A model generated the notes under the pieces. The model ran no database searches and had not been told where the DNA came from. It saw nothing but the letters and a program-made list of their open reading frames with translations. This document shows positions 10,566-20,787 of a DNA stretch of 64,000 bases, piece by piece. Source of the DNA: Bacteroidota bacterium. Lineage in GTDB: Bacteria; Bacteroidota; Bacteroidia; Chitinophagales; Chitinophagaceae. The stretch's first letter is position 1. Every line of letters starts with the position of its first letter. The stretch spans positions 27,703 to 91,702 of the forward strand of contig JAKQKY010000362.1 of NCBI GenBank assembly GCA_029560415.1, read 5' to 3'. Position numbers and translations under genes: made by a program.

Positions 10566-11312
10566 ATGTTTAGCAAATCCACCATCAAATATATCCAAAG
10601 TTTACAGCACAAAAAATTCAGGGATGAACACAACTGTTTTGTGGCAGAAGGACCGAAGGTTGTTCAGGAGCTTTTAACCACCGGTGATTTCAACTGTAAA
10701 TCACTTTATGCGTTGCAATCCTGGGTAGATGCAATGGATCAGGAACTTCAGCAGTATCTGTCGGGCAGGATTTGGGTAGTGAAGGATTTTGAATTGGAAA
10801 AGATGGCTTCTTTTGCCACTGCCAACCAGGTGCTGGCTGTTTTTGAGAGAAAAGAATCCATTGCCCCGGTATCAGTTAAAAATGAGTTAACGTTGGCATT
10901 GGACGATATCCGTGATCCCGGCAACCTGGGTACGATCATCCGCACTGCAGATTGGTTTGGTATTAAAAATCTGATATGTTCAAACAACACCGTAGATCAA
11001 TATAATCCCAAAGTTGTACAGAGTACAATGGCAAGCCTGGGGAGGGTAAATCTTTACTACACTGATCTCGCAACCTGGTTACCGGCACAGAAACCTGTTC
11101 CTGTATTTGCCACTGCATTAGAAGGAAAATCCCTTCATTCATTTTCAGGAACGCGTGAAGCCATTGTCGTCATTGGCAATGAATCAAAAGGGATTTCTGC
11201 AGAGATATTGCAAATGGCCAACGGTTTGATAAACATTCCACGTTACGGGCAAGCTGAATCGCTCAATGCAGCGGTAGCAGCGGCCATTGTTTTGTATGCA
11301 CTTCGCAGTTAA
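10566..11312 (+). CDS. TrmH/SpoU family RNA methyltransferase
   Basis: LALDDIRDPGNLGTIIRTADWFGI; VVIGNESKGIS; IPRYGQAESLNAAVAAAIVLYAL. Confidence 0.92.
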   Translation: MFSKSTIKYIQSLQHKKFRDEHNCFVAEGPKVVQELLTTGDFNCKSLYALQSWVDAMDQELQQYLSGRIWVVKDFELEKMASFATANQVLAVFERKESIAPVSVKNELTLALDDIRDPGNLGTIIRTADWFGIKNLICSNNTVDQYNPKVVQSTMASLGRVNLYYTDLATWLPAQKPVPVFATALEGKSLHSFSGTREAIVVIGNESKGISAEILQMANGLINIPRYGQAESLNAAVAAAIVLYALRS

Positions 11313-11323
11313 AGCTGAATTTA

Positions 11324-12553
11324 CTACCTGAACTGGATGGCTTTTACCGGGTTTACTTTTTTAATGAGGAGGGTAGGTATGATGAGTGTTGCAATGCAAA
11401 TTAAAAAAGTCACCAGGTCAACCAGTAATACCTGCCACCAAATGATCTCGGCACTTGCGGTGCGCATAAAGTATGCCTCTTCATTTAATTTTATGAAACC
11501 CGTTTGTTGCTGAAGCCAGCAGATTCCCAATCCCAATATCGTGCCAATGAGTATGCCCGCCAATGCAATGAGGGTTGCATGATAGAGAAAGATCTTTTGA
11601 ATATTCCAGTCTGTTGCACCAACAGCTTTTAAGATGCCAGTCATTCGGGTTCGTTCCAGCACCAGTATGATGAGGCAGGTGATGAGGTTCACCATTGCTA
11701 CGATCACCATGATTGATAGCAGGATGTTTTTCAATTGTCCCTGCAGGTTTAGCCAATCAAAAATGTCGGGGTATATTTCCCGGATGCTGCGGCTGTACCA
11801 GCTTTGAGGAAGTTCATGATAGGCCAGGTTGGCCATGGTATCCGTCTTGGTATAATCGTTTAGAAATACTTCATAGCCACCGATCTGGTTTGGTTCCCAG
11901 TTATTAAGCCTGCGTATCAGGTTGATATCGCACAAAGCGAAATTTTTGTCGTACTGTTCGATACCGGTTTTGTATATACCGGCTACGCGTAACCGCCGGG
12001 CCGTTTTGCTGCCATCCTGCCTGAAAAAGAAAACCAGGAGGCTGTCGCCCGGGTCTATATTCAACTGGCGGGCTGTATAGGAGCTGATGTTGATCTCTTT
12101 GCTGTAGCCACTGTCGGTAAAGGAAAGCCAGTTGCCCGATTGCAGGAAGGGTTGCAGCCGGGCGAAACGAAAGCTGCTGTCGATCCCTTTGAGTAACACA
12201 CTTTCAATATCTGATTCATATTTTAGAATACCTGATTTGCTGGCATATCTTTCAACAGAAACTGTATAGGGTAATGAACGCAGGTATCTTTCAACAGTAT
12301 CGTTCTGGTAAATGGGATATTCTTCAGCAATGCTGAGTTTGTCGTCGAGGTCTTGTTGAACCCTGATATGTCCCCAGAAACTGAATACTTTATTGCTGAT
12401 GACCTGTTGAAATCCATTTACAAAACTCAGCGCCACGATCATTACGGCCACACTCAGGGCCGTAGCGCCTGTAGCAAGCCTGATGATAAACCTGGAAAAG
12501 GTTTTCTGGTTAACTGCGGCGATGCGCTTTGCAATGAATAAGGAAACATTCAA
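11324..12553 (-). CDS. FtsX-like ABC transporter permease (LolC/E-type)
   Basis: N-terminal FIAKRI....F......[20 protein letters not shown]-terminal [23 protein letters not shown]. Confidence 0.88.
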   Translation of the reverse strand: MNVSLFIAKRIAAVNQKTFSRFIIRLATGATALSVAVMIVALSFVNGFQQVISNKVFSFWGHIRVQQDLDDKLSIAEEYPIYQNDTVERYLRSLPYTVSVERYASKSGILKYESDIESVLLKGIDSSFRFARLQPFLQSGNWLSFTDSGYSKEINISSYTARQLNIDPGDSLLVFFFRQDGSKTARRLRVAGIYKTGIEQYDKNFALCDINLIRRLNNWEPNQIGGYEVFLNDYTKTDTMANLAYHELPQSWYSRSIREIYPDIFDWLNLQGQLKNILLSIMVIVAMVNLITCLIILVLERTRMTGILKAVGATDWNIQKIFLYHATLIALAGILIGTILGLGICWLQQQTGFIKLNEEAYFMRTASAEIIWWQVLLVDLVTFLICIATLIIPTLLIKKVNPVKAIQFR

Positions 12554-12601
12554 TCCGTAAAATTTTGCTATCTTTCAAAAGTAAATTAATTCAGGAATTA
12601 A

Positions 12602-13894
12602 ATGAACTTCATGCCGGTAATTCGTAAGCTTATTTTTATTTTAAGCATCTTACTATCTAATTCAGCACCGGCACAGGTTGTAGAAAAAGTATACAAGCCA
12701 TACATTCAAACCCCACAGTTATTTAAATATGGCAACCAGCAAGGGATTCCCATCTTTACATTGAACAGCGGCGACCGTATAGAGTTGGAATTTGATGATA
12801 TGGAAGGGAATATGAAAAGTTATTATTATACTTATGTATTGTGCGATTATAACTGGCAACCGGTGAACCTGAGTCCCTTCGATTATATTAAAGGCTTTAC
12901 ACAAAACCGCATTACAACATACCGGTATTCTTCGATTGCCTATACCCGTTATACACATTACCAGGCTATATTGCCCGAACGTAATTCAGAACCTACCAGG
13001 TCGGGGAACTATTTATTGAAAGTATTCCTGGATGGGGATACATCAAAACTTGTTTTTACCAAACAAATGCTGGTATTGGATTCAAAGTCTGCAGTAAGCG
13101 CAGCCGTTGTACAACCATTTACACCACAATTTTTTAATACCCATCAGAAAATAAAATTCACAGCCAATTTGCAAGGCATCAACACCTTTAGTGCAGCGCA
13201 GCAGGTAAGAGCGGTTGTATTGCAGAATAACCGTTGGGATATGGCGCAACGTGATATTGTTCCCACTTTTGTAAGGGGTAGTGTGCTGGATTTTTCTGCA
13301 GAAAATATTGCGGTATTTCCTGCGGGCAAAGAGTGGCGATGGCTCGATCTGCGGAGCTTCAGGTTGCAAAGCGACCGGGTAGACAGTGCCCATTATAATA
13401 AAAGTTCAACGGAGATTTATTTAAAAACTGATGTAGACCGTACGGGCCAGCGTTATGTGTATTTCCCCGATTATAACGGAAGTTATAATATCTCAACGTA
13501 TGAATCCATCAATCCATTCTGGCAGGGAGATTATGCCACGGTGCATTTCAATTTTGCCCAACCCGACGGTAACCCATACCCGAACAAGGATATTTACCTC
13601 GCCGGTTATTTTACGGGTTACGACCTTTCGGACAAATGGAAAATGCAGTTCAATGAAACAACCCGTAAGTATGAATGCACGGCATTCCTGAAACAAGGTT
13701 ATTACAATTATACCTATATCGCCCGTGACCAGGCTGAGCCGTTTATGGAAACAGAACTGGAAGGAAATTACTGGGAAACAGAAAATAGTTATACCATCCT
13801 GATCTATTATAAATCCTTCACCGACCGCAGTGATCAGTTGATTGGCGTTTCGAGCATCAATTCACGAACAGATAAACCCGGCTTTAGTTTTTGA
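12602..13894 (+). CDS. DUF5103 / type IX secretion system plug-like protein
   Basis: Signal peptide; YKPYIQTPQLFKYGNQQGIPIFTLNSGDRIELEFDDME...YYYTYVLCDYNWQP. Confidence 0.8.
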   Translation: MNFMPVIRKLIFILSILLSNSAPAQVVEKVYKPYIQTPQLFKYGNQQGIPIFTLNSGDRIELEFDDMEGNMKSYYYTYVLCDYNWQPVNLSPFDYIKGFTQNRITTYRYSSIAYTRYTHYQAILPERNSEPTRSGNYLLKVFLDGDTSKLVFTKQMLVLDSKSAVSAAVVQPFTPQFFNTHQKIKFTANLQGINTFSAAQQVRAVVLQNNRWDMAQRDIVPTFVRGSVLDFSAENIAVFPAGKEWRWLDLRSFRLQSDRVDSAHYNKSSTEIYLKTDVDRTGQRYVYFPDYNGSYNISTYESINPFWQGDYATVHFNFAQPDGNPYPNKDIYLAGYFTGYDLSDKWKMQFNETTRKYECTAFLKQGYYNYTYIARDQAEPFMETELEGNYWETENSYTILIYYKSFTDRSDQLIGVSSINSRTDKPGFSF

Positions 13895-14000
13895 TCATTA
13901 AAAAGAAGCAGCCTCCGCTAATCTTTTTGTTTATTCCAGCATAAATTTTTTTTTTGAAAACAAAATGGACAATTGTTCTGATAAATTGATCTCATCAACC

Positions 14001-14008
14001 TATATTTG
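14001..14008 (+). promoter_or_regulatory. Bacteroidota-type -7 element (TATATTTG) of the SRP RNA
   Basis: TATATTTG matches TAnnTTTG a few nt upstream of the SRP RNA 5' end. Confidence 0.6.
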
Positions 14009-14011
14009 CAT

Positions 14012-14107
14012 CGGCAAGTCTTATACGACCAGCTCCTATTGAACTCCCCCAGGACCGGAAGGTAGCAAGGGTAGATGGTTGAGCGGTGCGATGTAAGTAA
14101 CTTGCCA
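14012..14107 (+). ncRNA. ffs: Signal recognition particle RNA, small bacterial type
   Basis: ggcaagt...acttgcc terminal pairing; conserved 'aggaccggaaggtagcaagggta' apical motif; followed by a T-rich tract. Confidence 0.9.
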
Positions 14108-14146
14108 TTTTTTATTTAATATTGCCGATGTAATAGGGAATATTGT

Positions 14147-14503
14147 ATGAACTCCAAAGAATTAGAGAACCGGTTAAAATCTTTCGCCTATCGCATTGTG
14201 AATGTTTGCAATGCCCTTCCCAAAACAAAAATTTCAAAGGTCGTAGAGGATCAGCTATTACGATCTGCATTTTCATCCGCAGCCAATTACAGGGCGGCTT
14301 GTAAAGCAATCAGCAAAAAAGCTTTTGTATCAAAATTGAGCATCGCCTTTGAAGAGGCAGATGAAACATTATTTTGGGTTGAAGTGATCCAGGATCTTAA
14401 CTTGTTACCTGTTGAGAAATTGTCAGCAATAATTCAAGAAGCTACAGAATTGGCCAGTATCTTAGCAGCCGCAAGAAAAACAGCCCAGGCTAGTTTATCG
14501 TAA
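14147..14503 (+). CDS. Four-helix bundle protein (23S rRNA IVS-encoded protein family)
   Basis: LRSAFSSAANYRAACKAISKKAFVSKLSIAFEEADETLFWVEVI. Confidence 0.85.
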   Translation: MNSKELENRLKSFAYRIVNVCNALPKTKISKVVEDQLLRSAFSSAANYRAACKAISKKAFVSKLSIAFEEADETLFWVEVIQDLNLLPVEKLSAIIQEATELASILAAARKTAQASLS

Positions 14504-14537
14504 ATATTAACTATTCAATTTTAAATATTACCTATAT

Positions 14538-15191
14538 ATGAAATTTTTTATTGATACAGCAAATTTAGCCCAGATCAAGGAAGCCAATGAACTGGGTATT
14601 CTCGATGGTGTTACCACCAATCCGTCCCTGATGGCCAAAGAAGGTATCAAGGGTATTGATGCAGTGATGCAGCATTACAAAACGATCTGCGAAATGGTAG
14701 ATGGTGATATCAGTGCCGAAGTGATATCAACCGATTTCGATGGCATCATTGAAGAAGGTAAAAAACTGGTCGCTATTCACCGCAACATCGTGGTAAAAGT
14801 GCCGATGATCAAAGATGGCATCAAGGCCATTAAATGGTTTACGCAAAATGGTATCCGCACAAACTGCACCCTGGTGTTTTCGGCAGGTCAGGCGATACTG
14901 GCTGCAAAAGCTGGCGCATCCTATGTATCTCCATTCATCGGCCGCATCGACGATAGTGGCTGGGATGGCATGGAACTGATCCACCAACTCAGGCAGATAT
15001 TCACTATCCAGGGGTATAAAACTGAGATCCTGGCAGCTTCTATCAGAAATCCAAATCACATCATCAAATGTGCAGAGGCCGGTGCCGACGTTTGTACATG
15101 CCCGTTAGATTCAATCCTTGGTTTGCTCAAGCATCCGCTTACCGATATCGGCCTTGCCAAATTCCTGGAAGATGCCAAGAAAACGGCTTAA
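14538..15191 (+). CDS. fsa: Fructose-6-phosphate aldolase / transaldolase
   Basis: MKFFIDTANLAQIKEANELGILDGVTTNPSLMAKEG; VVKVPMIKDGIKAIKWF; AGASYVSPFIGRIDD. Confidence 0.95.
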   Translation: MKFFIDTANLAQIKEANELGILDGVTTNPSLMAKEGIKGIDAVMQHYKTICEMVDGDISAEVISTDFDGIIEEGKKLVAIHRNIVVKVPMIKDGIKAIKWFTQNGIRTNCTLVFSAGQAILAAKAGASYVSPFIGRIDDSGWDGMELIHQLRQIFTIQGYKTEILAASIRNPNHIIKCAEAGADVCTCPLDSILGLLKHPLTDIGLAKFLEDAKKTA

Positions 15192-15214
15192 TTAAAATAA
15201 CATATTCTTATATA

Positions 15215-15246
15215 AAAAAAGCTGAACCACGGGGTTCAGCTTTTTA
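15215..15246 (+). terminator. Rho-independent terminator after the transaldolase gene
   Basis: aaaaaagctgaaccacggggttcagcttttt hairpin. Confidence 0.85.
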
Positions 15247-15266
15247 CGTTGGATTATAAAGAGGGA

Positions 15267-15713
15267 TCAACTTTTTCTTTTTTGTTTCGGCTGATTGTTC
15301 ATGATCTCTTCCCTGGTTGGCAGATCAGGATCTTCCTTTTTCTTGATGTACATGAAAAAATCTTTGTGCATCCTGCCATCTTTCATAGACACTTTGATAT
15401 GAACTTTTTCGAGCTTGCAGTCCCGGTCGATGAATAAATTATTTCCATAAAAGGTTCCGTACGAACTGCTGAAACTAAGTTGGTTGCTGTCGAGCGGGAT
15501 ATACCTGCCATTGTGCATCAATCCATCAACATTAATATAATTATATGTTCCTTTCTTAAGGCTATCAGTGTACAGGTTAACAAACATACTGTCTACCTGC
15601 TGTGCATTCGCAACCTGTGTAAAGCCTGCCAATAATAACATGAACAGCATGTAACGTTTTTTCATCACTGTAAAATTGCTATATATTTTCTTGTTCTTCG
15701 TTAACATACTCAT
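15267..15713 (-). CDS. Small secreted hypothetical protein
   Basis: Signal peptide MLLLAGFTQVANAQQ; no family recognised. Confidence 0.65.
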   Translation of the reverse strand: MSMLTKNKKIYSNFTVMKKRYMLFMLLLAGFTQVANAQQVDSMFVNLYTDSLKKGTYNYINVDGLMHNGRYIPLDSNQLSFSSSYGTFYGNNLFIDRDCKLEKVHIKVSMKDGRMHKDFFMYIKKKEDPDLPTREEIMNNQPKQKRKS

Positions 15714-15722
15714 AAAATAGGA

Positions 15723-16358
15723 TCAGGCTTCCTGGCAGATACCTACGCGTAGCTTGCTGTATTCGTTTTTCTGTAATTCGTCGAGCATGAACAGGGCCAG
15801 GTCACCTGCATTGATACGGTTATTGGCGCAAAGTGGCGGTTGTTCTGCAGATGTGATAAAATGGCCTGTTGCATTGGCATCAATTATATCAGGCGGACAA
15901 ACGAAGGTCCAATCAAGTGCTGATGATTTCAATATTTCATAGGCTTTGTAATGTTCTTTACTAACCGGGAAAAATGTAACCGGGTAGTCTTTGCCATTCA
16001 TGATAAGGTCGCCGTCGGGTGCCAGCAACGAGCCCATTCCGCCTACGGCAATGATGCGTGAAACAGATGCCCTTGTCATTTGCTGCACAATATTTTTTAT
16101 GCCGAGTGAGCGGGTTTTATCGGTTCCATCCGTGCCGCCGCCCAGGGAAGAAAGTACAGCATCGCTTCCCATAACGGCATTGTATACCTGCTCTTCATCA
16201 AAGAGTGCGCCGGGTATCAATTGCAGGTTATCCTGTTCGGTGAATCCTGCAGTGAAAACATTGCGGCCAAATGCTTTTACCTGGTATCCTTTGAACAGGG
16301 CGAGTTTCACCAGTTGTTTGCCTACCATTCCTGAAGCCCCAAAGATCGTGATGGTCAT
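15723..16358 (-). CDS. NAD(P)H-binding atypical SDR family protein
   Basis: MTITIFGASGMVGKQLVKLALFKGYQVKAFGRN; DAVLSSLGGG. Confidence 0.9.
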   Translation of the reverse strand: MTITIFGASGMVGKQLVKLALFKGYQVKAFGRNVFTAGFTEQDNLQLIPGALFDEEQVYNAVMGSDAVLSSLGGGTDGTDKTRSLGIKNIVQQMTRASVSRIIAVGGMGSLLAPDGDLIMNGKDYPVTFFPVSKEHYKAYEILKSSALDWTFVCPPDIIDANATGHFITSAEQPPLCANNRINAGDLALFMLDELQKNEYSKLRVGICQEA

Positions 16359-16420
16359 ATGAATTGTTTAAAGATTGATAAAGGTTTAATAAAACCACTG
16401 CGAATTAACCAGTATAAAAA

Positions 16421-16723
16421 TTACTGTTTCAACACGTCTTTATAGGCTTCGGGATTTTTATCAAATACCGATTTCGCATAAGGGCAAAGTGGTATGATCT
16501 TAAGTGATTTTTCCCTGGCATATTCAATAGCATGATCAAAGAGTTGTTTGCCTACACTTTTACCTCTCAACGAATCATCTACTTCCGTATGATCAATGAT
16601 CATGATGCCTGGTGAAAGGGAATAAGTCATTTCTGCGAGGATACTATCAGCGGTGCCCACAAAAAACGCTCCTTTGTTTCCGGTTTCTTTATGTTCTATC
16701 TGCATAAATATAATTTTATTCAA
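16421..16723 (-). CDS. GNAT-like N-acetyltransferase (short YjdJ-type)
   Basis: MTYSLSPGIMIIDHTEVDDSLRGKSVGKQLFDHAIEYARE...IIPLCPYAKSVFDK. Confidence 0.9.
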   Translation of the reverse strand: MNKIIFMQIEHKETGNKGAFFVGTADSILAEMTYSLSPGIMIIDHTEVDDSLRGKSVGKQLFDHAIEYAREKSLKIIPLCPYAKSVFDKNPEAYKDVLKQ

Positions 16724-16890
16724 TTTACTTAAAAACGCTGAGTAGTTTTCAATTTCGGTTGGATGATCGAATCGATTTTCTGTGCGTTATAAAAATATTG
16801 TAACATTGCCTCCATCAGGTTTAATTTTGAATGTATGATCGGGTGATTGGAACCCTCATCAAATCATATTTATATCCTGTTTATAATAGT

Positions 16891-17466
16891 ATGGCAACCA
16901 AGATACTCGTGTTTGATAATTACGATTCCTTCACTTATAACCTGGTTCACCTGGTTGAGAAGATACTGCACACTAAAGTGGACGTGCGGTTGAATGATCA
17001 ATTAAATATGGAAGACGTGAAAAAGTATGATAAGATCATCTTGTCTCCTGGGCCAGGTTTGCCAAATGAAGCAGGAAGCTTGTTGCCCTTGATCCGCGAA
17101 TATGCAGCTTCAAAATCAATCCTGGGTGTTTGCCTGGGTATGCAGGCGATCGCGGAATCATTTGGTGCGAATTTGTTTAACCTCGATACGGTATATCATG
17201 GGATGTCAAGCCCATTAACCCTTACCGGTAAAGATGAGAATCTATTCAATGGCATTAAGTCGGGTGAACAGGTTGGTCGTTATCATAGCTGGATGGTAGC
17301 TGAAGAAGGGTTGCCCGATTGTTTCGATATTTCAGCCCGGGACGACCAGGGCAGGATCATGGCGCTCTGTCATAAAAGCCTCGATCTACGGGGCGTGCAA
17401 TTTCATCCCGAAAGTGTTTTAACTCCCAACGGGGAAATAATATTGCGAAACTGGCTTTGTCATTGA
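16891..17466 (+). CDS. trpG: Aminodeoxychorismate/anthranilate synthase component II (glutamine amidotransferase)
   Basis: KILVFDNYDSFTYNLVHLVEK; LSPGPGLPNEAG; GVCLGMQAIAESFG; GVQFHPESVLTPNG. Start moved to the internal ATG. Confidence 0.9.
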   Translation: MATKILVFDNYDSFTYNLVHLVEKILHTKVDVRLNDQLNMEDVKKYDKIILSPGPGLPNEAGSLLPLIREYAASKSILGVCLGMQAIAESFGANLFNLDTVYHGMSSPLTLTGKDENLFNGIKSGEQVGRYHSWMVAEEGLPDCFDISARDDQGRIMALCHKSLDLRGVQFHPESVLTPNGEIILRNWLCH

Positions 17467-17549
17467 TTTCGTATAATCATTCACGTAACTTGCAGTCCAT
17501 TAAAATCAAACGAAGTCTTCCTTACACGTAAACACCTAATAGAATCATC

Positions 17550-18179
17550 ATGAATATCAAAGTATGTGGCATTACCTCCCTGAAACAGTTGCAGCAGCTC
17601 GACGGGTTGAATGTGGATTTTGCCGGGCTGGTATTTTATAAGCAGTCTCCGCGGTACGCCGAAGGAAAGATCTCCGGAAAAGATATTAAGTCTGCCGACC
17701 TCGACATTAAAACTGTTGGAGAGTTCATGAATGCTTCCTTTGAAGAGATCATGAAAACGGTGAAGGCCTACAACCTTGATGTGGTGCAGCTTCATGGCGA
17801 TGAATCGCCTCATTTGTGTGAACAGGTGTCTAATGAAATTGAAGTGATCAAAACTTTTGCAATTGATGATAGTAGCCAGAAGTCGATCGATTATATGGTG
17901 AAAGAATATGACGAGGTATGTGACTATTACCTTTTTTACAAGGCCTCGGGTAAAGATAAAGACGTGAACGGTGGAAAATTTGACTGGCAGAAGATCGCTG
18001 TAGCGCAGATTGAAAAGCCCTTTTTCCTGAGTGGCGGTATTGGCCCGGCAGATGCAGGCCTGGTAAAAAAATTCAAACATCCTGATTTTTACGGGGTGAA
18101 CCTTAACAGCCGTTTTGAAAAAGAACCCGGTCAGAAAGACATGGCATTGCTGCTCCAATTTATGCATGCTTTGAAATAA
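17550..18179 (+). CDS. trpF: Phosphoribosylanthranilate isomerase
   Basis: MNIKVCGITSLKQLQQL; DVVQLHGDESP; FFLSGGIGPADA; GVNLNSRFEKEPGQKD. Confidence 0.92.
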   Translation: MNIKVCGITSLKQLQQLDGLNVDFAGLVFYKQSPRYAEGKISGKDIKSADLDIKTVGEFMNASFEEIMKTVKAYNLDVVQLHGDESPHLCEQVSNEIEVIKTFAIDDSSQKSIDYMVKEYDEVCDYYLFYKASGKDKDVNGGKFDWQKIAVAQIEKPFFLSGGIGPADAGLVKKFKHPDFYGVNLNSRFEKEPGQKDMALLLQFMHALK

Positions 18180-18320
18180 TTCGGTCAAAATCAACAATAA
18201 GCTAGGATTTTGGGATTATTTTACCGTTTTTGGCTGTTAAATATGTTTTAAATGGTTAGGTAAAAATCATGAAACTGGTTAAATTGCAACGGACTGCCCA
18301 TGCAGGATTAATTACATACC

Positions 18321-19409
18321 ATGAAGAAATATCTCATTCTCTGCTTTTTTCTACCCCTGGCGGTAACGGCTCAGCAAAAATCTAAACCCGTTGCCAGCAG
18401 CAAAACGGCGGTAAAGGAAAACTTAAAACCTGTTGATGGATATATGATCGAAGGAACGGTAACCGGCTATCCCGATGGAACGGTTGTTGACCTCTTGAAT
18501 GGCAACGGCGGACCAGAAATGAGTACCAGTATCGCCAACGGAAGCTTCCGGTTTAGCGGCAAAATGGAGTTTCCCGATTTTAAACTGATCGCTTTCAATA
18601 AATCGCAGCCTTACATCACCATGTTGCTGGATAATAGTTCTGTTAGCATCACCGCCACGAAAGATGCCCTCGACCAGGCCATTGTCAAAGGCTCAAAATC
18701 AAATGACGATTTTATTGCTTATAATAAGCTTACAAAACCTTTTGAAAAGTTGTTTTCTGCAGAAGCAGGAGGGGCTGATTCTGCAGAAATTAAGAAAGCT
18801 GCGGCAGCTTTAGACGCATTTTCCCGCAAATACAGCCAATCCTATATTGCGCCATTGGCCATTTACAGAACACACCAACTGACCGGAAACGGAGCCCAGC
18901 TCGAAGATTTGTTCAACAGGATGTCTGATCCCGTAAAAACCTCACCAATGGGTAATTACATTGCGCAGCAGGTTGCGGAAGTGAAGAAAAATCCTATGGG
19001 AAAACCATTGCCCGATTTTTCACAGGAAGATATCGATGGTGTTCCTGTTAGTCTTTCTTCATTCAGGGGTAAATATGTGTTGATCGATTTCTGGGCAAGC
19101 TGGTGTGGTCCTTGCCGCCAGGAAAATCCAAATGTTGTGAATGCATTTCAGAAATATAAGAACAAGAATTTTACCGTGCTAGGTATATCGCTGGATAAAA
19201 CCAAACAGCCATGGCTAGACGCTATTAAGAATGATGGTCTTACCTGGACGCAACTTAGTGACCTGAAGGGCTGGGCTAATGCAGTAGCACAAAAATTCCA
19301 GATCACCAGTATTCCACAGAATTTCCTGGTAGATCCTTCCGGTGTTGTGATCGCTAAAAATTTACGTGGAGCAGCATTGGATGCTAAACTGGCCAGTTTG
19401 CTTAAATAA
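18321..19409 (+). CDS. TlpA-family thioredoxin-like protein with N-terminal DUF4369-like domain
   Basis: Signal peptide; LIDFWASWCGPCRQENPNVVNAFQKYKNKNFTVLGISLD. Confidence 0.93.
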   Translation: MKKYLILCFFLPLAVTAQQKSKPVASSKTAVKENLKPVDGYMIEGTVTGYPDGTVVDLLNGNGGPEMSTSIANGSFRFSGKMEFPDFKLIAFNKSQPYITMLLDNSSVSITATKDALDQAIVKGSKSNDDFIAYNKLTKPFEKLFSAEAGGADSAEIKKAAAALDAFSRKYSQSYIAPLAIYRTHQLTGNGAQLEDLFNRMSDPVKTSPMGNYIAQQVAEVKKNPMGKPLPDFSQEDIDGVPVSLSSFRGKYVLIDFWASWCGPCRQENPNVVNAFQKYKNKNFTVLGISLDKTKQPWLDAIKNDGLTWTQLSDLKGWANAVAQKFQITSIPQNFLVDPSGVVIAKNLRGAALDAKLASLLK

Positions 19410-19435
19410 GATTTACCTGTTTTTTTCTTCCTGTT

Positions 19436-20158
19436 TTATTTTTTCAATTGCCTTTTGTACAATTGAACAGTATTTTCCAATCCAAGGTAAATAGCGTCGC
19501 AGATGAGTGCATGCCCTATGGATACTTCTTTCAGTCCAGGAATTTTTTCGGCAAAAAAAGCAAGATTATGCAGGTCAAGATCATGGCCGGCATTGATACC
19601 AATTCCCAATTCATTGGCTTTTAGAGCTGCAGCAATATAATCAGCAATTGCTTCTTCTTTTTTACCTGCGGCATACTGGCTTGCATAAGATTCCGTGTAT
19701 AACTCAATGCGATCGGTACCGGTAGCCACGGCTGCTTCTACCATTTCTATTACGGGATCAACAAAGATAGACACCCGGATACCTGCATTTTTAAATACCG
19801 AAATGATGTTTTGTAAATAGGCAGCATGTTCTACGGTGTTCCATCCATGATTGCTTGTGATCTGCCCGATGGCATCGGGTACCAGCGTAACCTGGGTAGG
19901 TTTATTGGCCAACACCAATTCTACAAAAGAAGATTCAGTTGGGTTTCCTTCAATATTAAATTCAGTGGTTACGATTTTTTTAAGATCATACACATCCTGG
20001 TAACGGATATGACGTTCATCGGGTCTTGGATGAACCGTAATGCCATCGGCACCAAATCTTTCAATATCCTTTGCGGCCTGCAGGATATCTGGATTGTTAT
20101 GTCCTCTTGCATTGCGCAGCGTTGCCAGTTTATTGATATTTACCGAAAGTTTCGTCAT
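19436..20158 (-). CDS. pdxJ: Pyridoxine 5'-phosphate synthase
   Basis: MTKLSVNINKLATLRNARGHNNPDILQAAKDIERFGADGITVHPRPDERHI; GINAGHDLDLHNL. Start moved to the internal Met. Confidence 0.95.
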   Translation of the reverse strand: MTKLSVNINKLATLRNARGHNNPDILQAAKDIERFGADGITVHPRPDERHIRYQDVYDLKKIVTTEFNIEGNPTESSFVELVLANKPTQVTLVPDAIGQITSNHGWNTVEHAAYLQNIISVFKNAGIRVSIFVDPVIEMVEAAVATGTDRIELYTESYASQYAAGKKEEAIADYIAAALKANELGIGINAGHDLDLHNLAFFAEKIPGLKEVSIGHALICDAIYLGLENTVQLYKRQLKK

Positions 20159-20258
20159 GAACAGATCGTGTTTTTTTTCAAAGTTACTGTGTTTTGTAAA
20201 GAACAACGCGTAAGCAAATCAATCTTTACTTACGCGTTGAAGCTGGCCGGTAGATTAA

Positions 20259-20657
20259 TTAATTAGTCTTTTCAACATCCTTGCTGTCGCGGATATTTTT
20301 CTGAACAGCTACGGCACCAAAAAGTGCCAGCAGGAAAGAGAATGCATAGAATCCTTTTTCGCTTGACAGCAGATCGGCGTTCCATAAACCGATGACGAGG
20401 AGCAGGATCGACAAAATACTGGCAAACCACGACAGGCCGTAATAGATATCAGTTACGGGTATGCCTTCCAGTTTGTCCCTGACTGCCTTTTGCACCGATA
20501 TCACCGCAAATAGTCCAAACATCAGTACTGTAAAATAATAGCCTTTTTCATTGAGCAACATATCTGCCCTGGATAATCCCACTAAAAATCCGGTCATGCC
20601 GGTTCCCAACGCAACCCATGAGGCGGCGATGAAAGCATTAGAAGGTTTTTGTAACAT
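20259..20657 (-). CDS. YiaA/YiaB-family inner membrane protein
   Basis: Two similar 2-TM halves: [34 protein letters not shown] and [34 protein letters not shown]. Confidence 0.85.
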   Translation of the reverse strand: MLQKPSNAFIAASWVALGTGMTGFLVGLSRADMLLNEKGYYFTVLMFGLFAVISVQKAVRDKLEGIPVTDIYYGLSWFASILSILLLVIGLWNADLLSSEKGFYAFSFLLALFGAVAVQKNIRDSKDVEKTN

Positions 20658-20787
20658 ATATTAGGTTTTGTTTGTATAAAAGTAGCGGGCCATTCGTTAA
20701 GGAATGTCTAAAGCCACCCAAAAGCATGTTAAGATTGAACATCTGCCTGAAACATTTCTTTTGTACAGCTTCCCTTATTTTTGCCGC

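Noticed and set aside
14147-14503. rRNA intervening sequence, implying a nearby 23S rRNA
   Set aside because: No rRNA sequence flanks it; the gene is free-standing next to the SRP RNA
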